A stretch of DNA of 64,000 nt, taken from Ligustrum vulgare. Its lineage: Eukaryota; Streptophyta; Magnoliopsida; Lamiales; Oleaceae. The position numbers and the translations under genes are program-made. Of the stretch, positions 11,311-23,413 are shown in pieces. Numbering within the stretch: the stretch's first letter is position 1; every line of letters starts with the position of its first letter. The notes below the pieces were generated by a model, which made no database searches, was not told the origin of the DNA, and saw nothing but the letters and a program-made list of their open reading frames with translations. The stretch spans positions 13,057,501 to 13,121,500 of the forward strand of contig OY743190.1 of the NCBI GenBank assembly GCA_963555705.1, in the 5' to 3' direction.

Positions 11311-12234
11311 GAGCAATTCAGTACCAAAGAGAGGGGGGAGAATTATTTTTGAGAGCCACCAATATCAAAGTTTGAAGAGAAGAAATTCCGGGCAAAATCA
11401 AGGTTAATCAAGACAATATTTTTGGGGAATTCTTCATGGCAATGCGTGGCTAGTCTTCTCAACCTAGTTCAAGGGGGACGTTGTGTTCATATTATTCTAT
11501 TATTTATTCCTCAAACTCGTAACGTAGTTCTTGTTTTTATGTTTTATTTATTGGATTTCTCATAAACATTAATTTCGTCAAGACAATCTATTAATTGATT
11601 AAGGCATTGTCTTTTAATTATTGTGTTGATGTTTGCTAATTTGGGTAATTGGATTCGTATTTGTCTTGTTATCCAAATCATAGTAGCAATTGGTAATTTT
11701 ATATTTCCATATGAAAATCCAATCTAGATTAATCAATTCGAGCATATGTAATTGATAATTTAGTTCACCTAATTCTTCTTGTTTTCATATAGTTAATGAA
11801 TTAAATCTAGGGAGCTTATTCTAGGTTGTTCATTCACTCTAAATTGATTGGAGAACTAATTCTAATTGATTATTATTAAGGAAGAATTGGATTAATCAGA
11901 GCTTTTTGATTATTCCGGGTGATAAATAAAACAAAGGAAATAGTACATGCGTTGCTTGGGGAATGACAATATCATGATAGGGCACAACCGAACCTGAGAA
12001 CTAGGATTTCTTATTAATTGATTTTTATTCCAGCTATTTTACATCTTTATTTGATTATTTAGATTAATTGCAATTTTCAACTCAAAACCCCCCTTTACGA
12101 TTCTAATTGACATGGCATTAAATTAGTTCCCGTTCCTCGTGGGATCGACCCTTGCTTCCACTGCTATATTCTTAGTAATAGTGAACAAGGAATTTAATTA
12201 TTATTTTGGTGCATTACGACCGGCACCAAATTTT

Positions 12235-12252
12235 TGGCGCCGTTGCCGGGGA
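12235..12252 (+). promoter_or_regulatory. Primer-binding site of the Athila-like element (tRNA-Asp type)
   Basis: TGGCGCCGTTGCCGGGGA starts 6 nt after the 5' LTR and is complementary to the 3' end of plant tRNA-Asp (CCCCGGCAACGGCGCCA). This primer is typical of the Athila lineage. Confidence 0.85.
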
Positions 12253-12364
12253 ACGGTTAACCAATTTTCTGTTTAATCAATTAGAATTTTATTTTCTGCA
12301 TTTTTATTTATTTATTTTTATTTTCGGTTCAATTCAAAAAAAAAAAATTTATTTATTTATTTAT

Positions 12365-14737
12365 ATGCATAAAACTCGATCCGCTAATCCTGAATATTTT
12401 TTATTTGATCCAGAAATCGAGCGAACTTTTCGACAGCGAAGAAGGGAAGCACTAGAACAAATGGCAGCTCATAACCTCAACAACAGGACACTTAAACAAT
12501 TGGCCACTCCAGATGTCGCTCAACAGCCACTCTGTATCACTTTTCCAACAGTGGAGGAGGGAAAAACTTTTGAACTCAAATCTGGACTCATTCACTTGTT
12601 GCCAACTTTTCGAGGACATGCTGGTGAAGACCCTTACAGGCATCTTAAGGAATTCCACGTGGTTTGTGATAGCATGAGACCCACGGGTATTACCGATGAG
12701 CAAATTAAAATGAGGGCCTTTCCATTCTCGTTAAAGGATGCCGCTACTGATTGGCTATACTGTTTACCATCCGGATCAGTCACCACCTGGAATGACATGA
12801 AGAGGCTATTTTTGGAAAAATATTTTCCTGCATCTCGGGCTGGAACAATCCGGAAGGAAATTTGCGGGGTTCGTCAAAACAATGGTGAATCGCTGTATGA
12901 ATATTGGGAGCGCTTCAAGAAGCTCATCTCGAGCTGCCCCCATCATCAAATCAGCGAACAACTACTGGTGCAATATTTCTACGAAGGACTGCTTCCAATG
13001 GACAGAAGTATGATAGATGCCGCAAGTGGAGGTGCCTTAATGGACAAAACACCGGAACAGGCTCGGGCTTTGATTTCCAACATGGCTGAAAACACTCAGC
13101 AATTTAACCCAACCCGAGACATGCAAGTTCGCCGCGTGAACGAGGTAAGTAGTTCCAATATAGAAAGTCAACTGTTTGAACTAACAAATCTCGTTAAACA
13201 ACTTGCTATAGGAAGTGCACAACAAGTCAAGGCATGCGGGATATGTGCGAACTTCGGACATCAAACTGATGTTTGCCCGGTATTGCAAGAGGAGAATGGC
13301 GAACAGGTAAAGGCTGCAGAAGGGTTTCCATTTCAAAAACAGCAATACAACCCGTACTCCAACACCTACAATCCTGGCTGGAGGGACCACCCGAACTTGA
13401 GCTATGGGAATAACAAACCTCCAGGTTTCATCTCCAACAAGCCTCAAGGGAATTTTCAACAACAAGGAAATTTCCATCCACATGGACAATATCAGCTAAA
13501 ACCACAATCATCAGGTATGTCTCTCGAAGAAATGATGAAAACTTTGGCCACTAACACTCTACAATTTCAACAGGATGCCAAATCCAGCATTCAAAACCTG
13601 GAAAATCAAATGAGTCAAATGGCCACAGCTATCAACAGACTGGAAGCACAAACAGGAGGAAAATTGCCATCTCAACCCGAGGTGAATCCGAAGAATGTAA
13701 GTGCAATTACTCTTCGAAGTGGAAAAGAAATTGAGGCGCCACAATCAAAGCCAACCGCGAGTGAAGAGGAGGAGGTTGAAGAAAAAGAAGTCGAAAAGAA
13801 AAACAGCATTCCACAAAACTCTCAGGTAAAAACCGAACCTATTGTGAATGCGAAACTAACTCCACCGCCTTTTCCGAGCAGGTTAGCGAAGGCGACTAAG
13901 GAAAGCAAGGAGAAGGAAATTCTGGAAATGTTCAGGAAAGTGGAAATCAACATTCCACTGTTGGATGCAATCAAGCAAGTGCCCCGATACGCGAAGTTCT
14001 TAAAGGAGCTGTGCACCAACAAACGGAAGTTGATGGGAAATGAAATGGTAAGAATGGGGGAAAATGTGTCAGCACTCTTCCAAAGGAAACTGCCCCCAAA
14101 ATGCAAGGATCCAGGTATGTTCACTATACCATGCCAAATAGGTAACACTAAGTTGGATCGTGCATTAATAGATTTGGGTGCATCTATAAATGTAATGCCT
14201 AGGTCTACATACAATGCATTAAAACTTGCTAATATGATTGAAACTAATGTTATAATTCAACTAGCCGATCGTTCTAATGCTTATCCTGACGGGGTAGTTG
14301 AAGACATTCTAGTGCAAGTAGGCGGGTTAGTATTTCCTGCAGATTTTTATGTTTTGGACATGAATGATGACCACTCCCCCAACTCCACTCCTATTTTGTT
14401 AGGGAGACCATTCCTAAAGACATCTAAGACTAAGATAGATGTTAGTAGTGGCACACTCTCCATGGAATTTGATAATGAAATTGTTCAATTCAATATTTAT
14501 GATTCCGTGAAAAATTTTGGTGATGATCCTGTTTATTCTGTTAATGTTAATGACTCTTTAGTACAGGAAGTTCTCGATATTGGTGGAAAGGACTGTCCAA
14601 AGTCTCCGAAATCAGGTAAAATCTCATCCATCTCATTACCAATTTCTGATGAAAAATCTCTACCCCCTATTTTGCAGATCTTAATGAAGAGCATGAAGAA
14701 AAAATTGAGTTTTGGGAATCCACCTAATCCCGGTTGA
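12365..14737 (+). CDS. Gag-protease of a non-autonomous Athila-like element
   Basis: 790 codons from ATG at 12365; the frame is open upstream to 12206, but that stretch runs through the LTR end and primer-binding site, so 12365 is the better start. Gag features: LKQLATPDV near the start, the retrotransposon gag core around WLYCLPSGSVTTWNDMKRLF and EKYFPASRAGTIRKE, LLVQYFYEGLLPMDR, and one CCHC knuckle CGICANFGHQTDVCP. A retropepsin-like domain follows with active site LIDLGASINVMP (the DLGAS variant seen in Athila-like elements) and ILLGRPFLKTSKTKID. The frame then ends normally; there is no reverse transcriptase, RNase H or integrase. The element would assemble particles and process Gag but depends on another element for replication. 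Confidence 0.9.
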   Translation: MHKTRSANPEYFLFDPEIERTFRQRRREALEQMAAHNLNNRTLKQLATPDVAQQPLCITFPTVEEGKTFELKSGLIHLLPTFRGHAGEDPYRHLKEFHVVCDSMRPTGITDEQIKMRAFPFSLKDAATDWLYCLPSGSVTTWNDMKRLFLEKYFPASRAGTIRKEICGVRQNNGESLYEYWERFKKLISSCPHHQISEQLLVQYFYEGLLPMDRSMIDAASGGALMDKTPEQARALISNMAENTQQFNPTRDMQVRRVNEVSSSNIESQLFELTNLVKQLAIGSAQQVKACGICANFGHQTDVCPVLQEENGEQVKAAEGFPFQKQQYNPYSNTYNPGWRDHPNLSYGNNKPPGFISNKPQGNFQQQGNFHPHGQYQLKPQSSGMSLEEMMKTLATNTLQFQQDAKSSIQNLENQMSQMATAINRLEAQTGGKLPSQPEVNPKNVSAITLRSGKEIEAPQSKPTASEEEEVEEKEVEKKNSIPQNSQVKTEPIVNAKLTPPPFPSRLAKATKESKEKEILEMFRKVEINIPLLDAIKQVPRYAKFLKELCTNKRKLMGNEMVRMGENVSALFQRKLPPKCKDPGMFTIPCQIGNTKLDRALIDLGASINVMPRSTYNALKLANMIETNVIIQLADRSNAYPDGVVEDILVQVGGLVFPADFYVLDMNDDHSPNSTPILLGRPFLKTSKTKIDVSSGTLSMEFDNEIVQFNIYDSVKNFGDDPVYSVNVNDSLVQEVLDIGGKDCPKSPKSGKISSISLPISDEKSLPPILQILMKSMKKKLSFGNPPNPG

Positions 14738-16597
14738 AGGAGGAAACAACAAGTCGAGCCAACGACAGTAAACAAAGGCGTTGCTCGGGAGGCAACCCGA
14801 GAGGGGAGTTTCTTTATCTCCTCAACTTTTTATTTGCGTATTTTACTTTTTGGTTAATTTTAGTTTATTTAGTCATTTCATTTGAAAAATAAAAAGAAAA
14901 TAAAAAAATAAAAAATTCAGTAGCCTTGTTACGACCGTAAGTCATACCTTCACGGCCGTAAGTCTACCCTTTTTCAAAATTTTAAAACGGTCCCCTCGCG
15001 CATAACTTCCCTTTTATTATTTAGCTTTATTTTTCAATGAGGACATTGTTTTGTTTAAGTGTGGGGGGGAATTGAATTGATTGTGAGCTTAATGTCTTTA
15101 TCTACTTTCTGTAGTCGAAACGTTAAAATTCAGTTTGAGTCAGCATCCATTTTAATCTCTGATAGGAAGCGACCCCACTTTTGGTTCATTTTTTTTTAAA
15201 TATAATTGCATAATTAGACATGAATTGAGCACGTAGAGATGAATTTTCCAATACTTTCCGAATAGGTTTGAAAATGGGGACAAAATGCCATATCTCTGCA
15301 ACCTAGTAGATTCAAACCCAAATTTGATTGACTAATAATTACCCCGAGTAAAGAGATTCACCCCTTTGGCCACTAGATTTTTTGCATTTTTCAATTCGAC
15401 CCTAAGACCGAGCAATGACCAAAACTCATAATTGGATGGGAGGCACACATATGAACCATAATTTGTGAGCTTTTGAGCCTATGAGCTACTTTTACTCTTA
15501 TTATAAAGCTCTTATTTTTTTAATGTGTGTCCTGCATGGTTGATTTGTTCTTGGATGTGCTTTTGTGTACATGCCGTAGTAGCTTCTTGGCTCGAGTGCA
15601 AAATATAGTAAAGGCAATAGGATGAACCAAATTTGGCCTTCTAAATAAGCCTACCATTGTACATTTACCAATAGAAGACCCTTTGAGCCTTAGCCTTTCT
15701 TTGAAATATTAATACCACACTACAAGTCACGGACACCCATTCTTTCATGTTATCCTTTTTCTTGAACCTATAGAGAACGGATTCACAAGCTTGTGTTGGT
15801 TGAGAAGTTTGAGGTGGATTAAGTTTCAAAGTGGAAATTAGATCTTGTGTCATTGGGGGTTGTGGGGTGATCTGACCAAAAGAGAAAAATTGCAGTATAA
15901 AAAAAAAAAAAAAAAAAAAAAAAGTTCAGGCCAGTTCTCAAATTACGAGGTCATGAATATTTGCTAGTATTGAAAATAAACACTCAAGCTGCACAAATAG
16001 AAGTCTAGTGTTAAATCAGTTGGATAGCAGGAAGATTATTTTCATGTTGAAGAAGAAAGAAGGAATGTTATAATTGAACCGATTCGGCTTGTGAAACTCC
16101 TTCTCGATTCAGCCTAAATGTTTCCCTTTTATCCCACCTGACCCGAAGCCCCGCTACAACCCAACAAAGACCTTTGCTTTGCACTTGTGTTATTGTTGGC
16201 TCCGGTTTTGACACTTGAGCAATCTGTGGTAACAAGTTTTTCATGCAGTGAGTTGAGCGTAAATTCTCACCTTTATATACACTTTGTGCGAAGAGAGATA
16301 TCTGGTGAGAGTGTTGGCTCCCATTACATGTACTTATGAGTGGTTTGAATTGCTTGGTCTATATTTTGTGCCCTTTTGATCTGAAACTGTGTATTGACTA
16401 AAATTTTTACCATGAGATAAACCGCACTAATCTGTTGGCATTTACTTGAATTAGTCAAAACTTACATTTTATGGGGAATTGATAAATTCAGAGAGACTTT
16501 CCAGATTTAAAAGTCTAACATGTTCATTTGATTTCCGTGCTTTAGTTCTTTTCTATCATTATTCGAGGACGAACAATGGTTCAAGTGTGGGGGGATT
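14738..16597 (+). other. 3' non-coding region and polypurine tract of the Athila-like element
   Basis: No gene seen in 1.86 kb. Just after the gag-protease stop is GTTGCTCGGGAGGCAACCCGAG, which can fold as a hairpin and is a feature I associate with Athila-like elements. Two G-rich tracts resemble polypurine tracts: AAGTGTGGGGGGGAA (about 15057-15071) and AAGTGTGGGGGGATT directly before the 3' LTR (16583-16597); only the second is placed to prime. A 25-nt A-run is at 15899-15923. This region occupies the place where pol would be. Confidence 0.7.
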
Positions 16598-18034
16598 TGA
16601 TAAGTGCTTTACTAGCACTTTATTTCTTTACTTGTTGCCTCGAATTACTGTTAGTTTGATCCTAATTAAGTATTGCTTAATACATTTTATGTTTTATATT
16701 GTGTAGGATCGCAAATGACAAGAAAAGAAGGAAAAAGGACCAAAAAGCACGTAAAAAGGAAGTTCGAGGACTTGGCATGTAAATAAGTTACGGCCGCAAG
16801 ATGAAAGTCACGGCCGTAAGCAGTTGATTGAACAAAAATACGAAAATCTGCAGAAACCAAGTTACGGCCGTATTGGAAATTTCTCACGGCCGTAACAAGG
16901 ATGTCACGGCCGTATTGAATGCAAAGTCACGGCCGTAAGAAGTGAATCAATTGCGTAGAAAATAAACAGAAAGTGAGTTACGGCCGTAACTCTTTATATT
17001 ACGGCCGTAACTTAAGCCCGAAAAAAAAAAGGAAATTGTTTCCTAATTCAACTTAAACTCTATCTTTGGTATTTCTTTTTGGCTAAGCTAGGGCACGAAT
17101 TTGGGCTCCATAAAAGGAGCAATTCAGTACCAAAGAGAGGGGGGAGAATTATTTTTGAGAGCCACCAATATCAAAGTTTGAAGAGAAGAAATTCCGGGCA
17201 AAATCAAGGTTAATCAAGACAATATTTTTGGGGAATTCTTCATGGCAATGCGTGGCTAGTCTTCTCAACCTAGTTCAAGGGGGACGTTGTGTTCATATTA
17301 TTCTATTATTTATTCCTCAAACTCGTAACGTAGTTCTTGTTTTTATGTTTTATTTATTGGATTTCTCATAAACATTAATTTCGTCAAGACAATCTATTAA
17401 TTGATTAAGGCCTTGTCTTTTAATTATTGTGTTGATGTTTGCTAATTTGGGTAATTGGATTCGTATTTGTCTTGTTATCCAAATCATAGTAGCAATTGGT
17501 AATTTTATATTTCCATATGAAAATCCAATCTAGATTAATCAATTCGAGCATATGTAATTGATAATTTAGTTCACCTAATTCTTCTTGTTTTCATATAGTT
17601 AATGAATTAAATCTAGGGAGCTTATTCTAGGTTGTTCATTCACTCTAAATTGATTGGAGAACTAATTCTAATTGATTATTATTAAGGAAGAATTGGATTA
17701 ATCAGAGCTTTTTGATTATTCCGGGTGATAAATAAAACAAAGGAAATAGTACATGCGTTGCTTGGGGAATGACAATATCATGATAGGGCACAACCGAACC
17801 TGAGAACTAGGATTTCTTATTAATTGATTTTTATTCCAGCTATTTTACATCTTTATTTGATTATTTAGATTAATTGCAATTTTTAACTCAAAACCCCCCT
17901 TTACGATTCTAATTGACATGGCATTAAATTAGTTCCCGTTCCTCGTGGGATCGACCCTTGCTTCCACTGCTATATTCTTAGTAATAGTGAACAAGGAATT
18001 TAATTATTATTTTGGTGCATTACGACCGGCACCA
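16598..18034 (+). mobile_element. 3' LTR of the Athila-like element
   Basis: 1437 bp, same ends and length as 10792-12228. Its TATA position has a T-to-C change (CATAAAAG, 17109-17116). Right TSD copy CCATG at 18035-18039. Confidence 0.95.
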
Positions 18035-18697
18035 CCATGAGATCCTGCAGTTGCTCCTTGAGCTCTTTAAGTTCCGCAGGAGCCATCCGATACGGTGCTT
18101 TCGATATCGGGGCTGTTCCAGGTACCAAATCGATAACGAAGTCAATCTCTCTTTCAGGTGGCAAGTCGAAAAGATCTTCTGGAAAAACATCCGGATATTC
18201 TTGAACGATTGCAATTTGTTCAAGAGAGGGGTCTGTTTTTGGTACCTCGACTATTGCAGCCAAGTACGCCTTACAGCCCTTATTCATCAATTGACGGGCT
18301 TTCATCGCTGATACTATTGGAATGGAAGGTTTCACCTCAACCCCAACAAAGCAAAAAGGAGTTTTATTTGGAGGCTCGAATATTACCTTCTTCTCATGAC
18401 AGTCTATTGAAGCATAATACCGTGATAGCCAATACATGCCCAGTATGACGTCAAAATCGTGAATATCCAGCACTATAAGATCTGTCACCCAATCACGCCC
18501 ATTCACTACTATTGGACAGTCTCCCAATACATAACTTGAACTTAACAATGCTCCGGATGGTGTTGACACGACAAACGGAGTACACAGTTGTGGGGATGAA
18601 TGATTTAATTTCTCAGCAAAAACGGGACTGACAAAAGAATGAGTAGCCCCGGAATCGAAAAGAATAGTTGCAAGTTTTCCACACACGTACATAGTAC
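18035..18697 (-). pseudogene. Tekay protease and start of reverse transcriptase
   Basis: Begins at the proposed splice acceptor (GTACTATG...), encoding TMYVCGKLATILFDSGATHSF: a retropepsin active site (DSGA) with flap and hydrophobic segments down to DVILGMYWLSRYYASIDC. It then enters the RT N-terminus (EYPDVFPEDLFDLPPERE, YRMAPAELKELKEQLQDL) and is interrupted by the Athila-like element. The next codon in the ancestral frame is methionine 1 of the segment ending at 10790. Stretch open, no stop. Confidence 0.9.
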
Positions 18698-18806
18698 CTA
18701 CCACAATAGATTATACTTCTATAGATATATGCATGTTCATAATTTGTCTAGAATGATACGAGATGTAAAGACGGAAGGGAAATGTAATAAATAGAATTTA
18801 AGATAC
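18698..18806 (-). other. Probable 109-nt intron between Tekay gag and protease
   Basis: Read on the minus strand, GTATCAG|gtatct at the 5' end and gtggtag|GTACTATG at the 3' end give a GT-AG intron; joining the exons yields VVSGTMYVCGK, the expected smooth gag-protease junction. Inside are stops in the gag frame, and its length is not a multiple of three, so unspliced RNA stops at 18748 (Gag only) while spliced RNA could encode Gag-Pol. The sequence is AT-rich like plant introns. A frame-destroying insertion is the alternative. Confidence 0.6.
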
Positions 18807-19872
18807 CTGATACCACGGTGGATGAATCATTAGCTTCCTTCTTAGACATTGTATAAACCCTTGCTTGGGTAGTCCTCTTCTCTCTACAATCCTTGGCTAG
18901 ATGTCCCGGTTTCCCGCAGTTATAGCAGAGGCCCTTACAATCGCTTGCAAAATGTCCAGGCATCCCACATTTAAAGCATACTCTTTTACCCAACAAACAC
19001 TCACCCAAGTGTTCCTTTCCACACTTCGGACAGGTCATTCTCTGCTGCTTATTAGATTGGTGATTTTTATTACTCCCCTGATCATTCCTCCTTTTTTGTC
19101 CCCTGTTATTCCACCCCTTTGAATTACCACTCTTAAATTTCTGGTTAAAGGATGGAGTTCTATTTTCTTCTCTGTCTATGGCTAAAGCTCTCTCCACCAA
19201 CAGAGATTTGTTGATCACCTCTCTATAAGTAGTGAGTTCAAAAGGGATCACGGCCTGTTTGATTTGTGGTTTAAGTCCTTCTTCAAAGCGCCTAGACCTT
19301 CTCTCTTCAGTATCCACTAAGTTTGGAGCGAACTTAGCCAGTCTCGCAAACTCCGCCTCATATTCCGTAACTGATCTGTTCCCTTGCACTAGTTTCAGAA
19401 ATTCTCCCTCCTTTTGCTGGCGGATACTCTTGGGAAAGTACTTTTCATTGAAGGCCGTGGTAAACATTTCCCAAGTAAAAGGTTCAGCTTCATTTTCATG
19501 TTGCCGCTGCACCATCAGCCACCAATCATAGGCACCGCCCTGAAGCATGTATGCGGCAAAGTTAACCTTCTCCTCATCGGTGCATCCCATAACCTTAAAG
19601 GCTTTCTGCATTTCAGTTAACCACTTTTCGGCCTCGAGGGGGTCAGTGGTTCCAACAAAGGGTGGTGGAGACAGCCTCTTAAATTCTGATATCCTCCCAT
19701 GTCCACGGGTCTCGTTAGTCCTAGGCTGACTTGCCTGCCCCAACGTAGTTAACGCTTGGACTAAGGCCTCCACGACCGTCGGAGTGCCGGAAGGGGCAGT
19801 GTGATTGCCTGTCCCTTCATTCTAAGTTTGAGGAGTTCTTCCTTGAGTGTTGCTACGTCTAGTGGGAGCCAT
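18807..19872 (-). pseudogene. Tekay gag with an early nonsense codon
   Basis: True start ATG at 19872 (MAPTRRSNTQGRTPQT), followed by TAG at codon 17 (19824-19822, probably from CAG), after which the frame stays open to the intron. Features: retrotransposon gag core (FKRLSPPPFVGTTDPLEAEK, MLQGGAYDWWL, FNEKYFPKSIRQQKEGEFLK) and a basic linker. The tail has three Cys motifs: CPKCGKEHLGEC, CFKCGMPGHFASDC and CYNCGKPGHLAKDC; the last two are standard CCHC knuckles. Capsid protein of the element; this copy cannot make it from its own start. Confidence 0.9.
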
Positions 19873-20086
19873 TTCTAAATAGGAGAGGATAAAACATTTA
19901 GTTCCATATATAGTACTACATATCAATGTGTACGAATTTCAATCTAGTAGCATTACATGACATTCAATAATTTAAGCAAAATTAACTTACCAGATGATCG
20001 AGGGAGAAGCACTTGAGGCGTGACTTAGTACCCGAACCAATTTCAAATAAAATTTAAAAGTCTACAGAATCGCTTTTAAAACTCTT

Positions 20087-20098
20087 AGCTCTGATACC
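20087..20098 (-). promoter_or_regulatory. Primer-binding site of the Tekay element (initiator tRNA-Met)
   Basis: Minus-strand TGGTATCAGAGC, 5 nt inside the 5' LTR, the standard plant primer-binding site for initiator tRNA-Met. The leader after it reads AAGAGTTTTAAAAGCGATTC, shared with the LOG elements. Confidence 0.9.
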
Positions 20099-20103
20099 AA
20101 AAA

Positions 20104-21383
20104 TGTAACACCCCAAGTTCAAGAATCTCAAACCTAGGTGTTAACTTCTCTTTTTCTTTTAATGCGGAAATAAATCGTTTAAACATTAAAATGCGGAATT
20201 TAAAACGGTTGCACAATTAAAATATTCATTTATCTATTATAAAATTTTACAGAAATTTCGGCAGAGTCTCCTCTATAAATTGGACATAGCCAACCTGTAG
20301 AGGGACATCAAAAACCATTTTAAAATTTAAAACATCCATCACATCTCCAAAACCAATTCATACATTTCCCAAACTCCTCAATCATAAGATTTCTCAAAAT
20401 ATCAAACGACATTGACAAAAGAATTAAGAGGAAATTTAATCTCAATTGCGTCACCAATACGTAATCAAGACTAACTTCAACCAAACATTACCAATAACAA
20501 TAGATGAAGGAATAAATTTAAACGACAACTTGAATCAATTTAGCTTTATTAATTAAGGTGACGGTGGGTACTGTCGAAGTCAGCCGCCAAGTGTTCTCCT
20601 CTGATCATCTAACTTTCATCACCTAAAAAAAAAGTGGGGAGGGATTGGGGTGAGCTAAAGCTCAGTAAGTAAACTGTATGCATGAATGCATGCTTATGAC
20701 ATGAATGCTTTAAAAATTTCATATATGTATCCCTTTCTCTTTACTTTCCAGAAAATTCAACTTTTCAAACTTTCGTTTAACATTTCAAAACTTTCACTTC
20801 ATTTCCATCGTGAGCTCACTTGATGTAACTTCTAGTCAATCAGATAACAGTGTGCCATTCTTATTTGGAACCAGATTAACATGCGCATGTCCACCGCAAA
20901 GCGGTTCATTCATTCATTCCACCGCAAAGCGGCCCATTACATTCATTCCACCGCAAAGCGGCTCATTACGTTCATTCCACCGCAAAGCGGCTCATTACAT
21001 TCGGGTACGCCGGTCCCCCGCGCCCCATTTCCCACTCGGACCTTTCATGACATAGAAGTACACCCATTCTTTCAAAACTTGGGATACATACTTTTGACAA
21101 AATTTCACTTTGACACATTACTTTCATTAAAACATTTGACTTTACCATTTCGATGCCAATGCATGCTTAATGATGCAATGACATGATAACGTGCATGCTT
21201 TAACATTCTTCTCAATAACATATGCTTTCATAAAGTGAATACAATTCATCAAAGCAAGTAAGTTGCACGACAGTCATTTACACATAACTTTCACATTTAC
21301 ATTCAACTTCTATGAAAATAGGGGGAAGTTTACTTACCTGTAGTCCTCAGTAGTCTGTTTAATATGCAGGTGGAAGTCTTGGT
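20104..21383 (-). mobile_element. 5' LTR of the Tekay element, segment 1 (U5 side)
   Basis: Starts TGTAACACCCC like 6079 and matches that LTR closely (for example G-to-T near 20852). Carries the four-hairpin array at 20890-20995. Ends at the LOG element A insertion, whose TSD TTGGT occupies 21379-21383. Confidence 0.95.
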
Positions 21384-23397
21384 TGTGACGACCCGAATTC
21401 TCGACCATTCGAGTGCCACTAAAAGTGACTCATATCATATTATCGAGACTTAAATAGTAATGTAAAATTATTCAAAAGAATAATTAGAATCCCATAATTT
21501 TTATTGTGAATAAAAATAGAACATAATTTTCTTACATAAAGTTCAACATAATTATCTCATCAATCTTAACCACTTTTGCCACTTCCATGTTGACCGCCTC
21601 GAACCTTCAATTATCTGAAAATGGTAAATATCGTGGAGTGAGATTTATAAAATCCCAGTAAGTATACCAAGCATAAATTTTCTTTTGAAAGCATATGGAT
21701 CATTTTCATCATAACATAGGATATGATCGAAATACTCATAAACATAGGGAGACACAAGAATTTTACCGAACTTAAATGGCAAGAATTCTTATGTGTAGCG
21801 CTACTAAACTCCGGTCCCCTTAGCATAATCATAAACATATCATATGGAACCCATAACAATCTTGTGAGATTGATTTCATAGCAATGATCCAAACATTTTC
21901 ATAAAAACATAAGATATACTTACTTGTCATAAAAACATACTTACTTTTCATAAAAACATAAGGTGTATTTACCTTTCATAAAAACATACTTACTTTTCAT
22001 AAAAACATAAGATATACTTACTTGTCATAAAAACATACTTACTTTTCATAAAAACATAAGGTGTATTTACCTTTCATAAAAACATACTTACTTTTCATAA
22101 AAACATAAGGTGTATTTACCTTTCATAAAAACATACTTACTTTTCATAAAAACATAAGATATACTTACTTGTCATAAAAACATACTTACTTTTCATAAAA
22201 ACATAAGGTATACTTACTTGTCATAAAAACATACTTACTTTTCATAAAAACATAAGGTGTATTTACCTTTCATAAAAACATACTTACTTTTCATAAAAAC
22301 ATTAGATATACTTACCTTTTAAAAGATTAAAATGAAGTGCAGTAGTAAATGGACCAAAACTTTCTTGACCACCTTGAATTTCTCTTACTTGTGGATTTTG
22401 TCAAGAGATTGGAAATAAGTGTATATGTGTAGAGTTGTGTGTAAAAGAGATGGGTTTAAATAGATGTATAAAGTTGGCATATTGTAAACATAATCATTCA
22501 ATTCTATTAATTTTAACACATCATTTTCTTAAAGTAAAGCACCATTCATATACTTTTCCATATTTATACAAATAATATGCTCTTCATGATTATATATAAT
22601 GGAGTCTTATCAATCATTCATATACTTTTCCATATTTATACAAATATTATGCTCTTCATGATTATATATAATGGAGTCTTATCAATCATTCATATACTTT
22701 TCCATATTTATACAAATATTATGCTCTTCATGATTACATATAATGGAGTCTTATCAACCATTCATATACTTTTCCATATTTATACAAATATTATGCTCTT
22801 CATGATTACATATAATGGAGTATATAATTCATTCATATACTTTTCCATATTTATACAAATATTATACTCTTCATGATTACATATAATGGAGTATATAATT
22901 CATTCATATACTTTTCCATATTTATACAAATATTATGCTCTTCATGATTACATATAATGGAGTATATCAACCATTCATATACTTTTCCATATTTATACAA
23001 ATATTATGCTCTTCATGATTATATATAATGGAGTATATAATTCATTCATATACTTTTCCATATTTATTAAATTAAGATTCTCATAATTATTATATATAAT
23101 GGAACCTCTCATGCTTGCATATATTTTCTTAATTTCAATAATAAAAATAATTTTTGTATAAATAAATATTGGGATAACATTGAATTAAGTACTTGGACTT
23201 AATATACTTTAAATCAAGAGAATGGAGATATTTTTAGAATTTCGGAATTTAATTTAAAATCGAACGATCTCGATTATTTCTTGACTTGGCTATACGAATA
23301 CGTCGCGGCGTTAACTTAATAAAAATAGGTGAAATAGTAGCGACACGATTTTCTATTAAAATAATTATTAATCGCGTAAAAATTCTTGGTCGCTACA
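21384..23397 (-). repeat. LOG element A 3' LTR with two internal arrays
   Basis: 2014 bp. Contains a 20-30 bp minisatellite (about 21898-22315, units such as TTTCATAAAAACATACTTAC) and an array of eight 72-bp units (about 22545-23070, each with ACTTTTCCATATTTATACAA). Differs from its partner mainly by two fewer 72-bp units. Ends GGTCGCTACA at 23397. Confidence 0.9.
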
Positions 23398-23401
23398 AAC
23401 T

Positions 23402-23413
23402 TACCCCCTTAAA
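23402..23413 (-). promoter_or_regulatory. Polypurine tract of LOG element A
   Basis: Minus-strand TTAAGGGGGTAA next to the 3' LTR, preceded by TTTCGAGGACGAAATTATTT. The same 35 bases are nearly identical in the Tekay element at about 8031-8065. The remaining DNA up to 24270 has no gene. Confidence 0.8.

Larger units (their letters stand above)
10792..12228 (+). mobile_element. 5' LTR of the Athila-like element
   Basis: 1437 bp from TGATAAGTGC to CCGGCACCA, same length as the partner LTR at 16598-18034. I noticed four single-base differences between the pair (for example near 11264, 11302, 11606 and 12079), so insertion was recent. TSD CCATG at 10787-10791 and 18035-18039. The left LTR keeps a TATA box, the right one does not. 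Confidence 0.95.
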
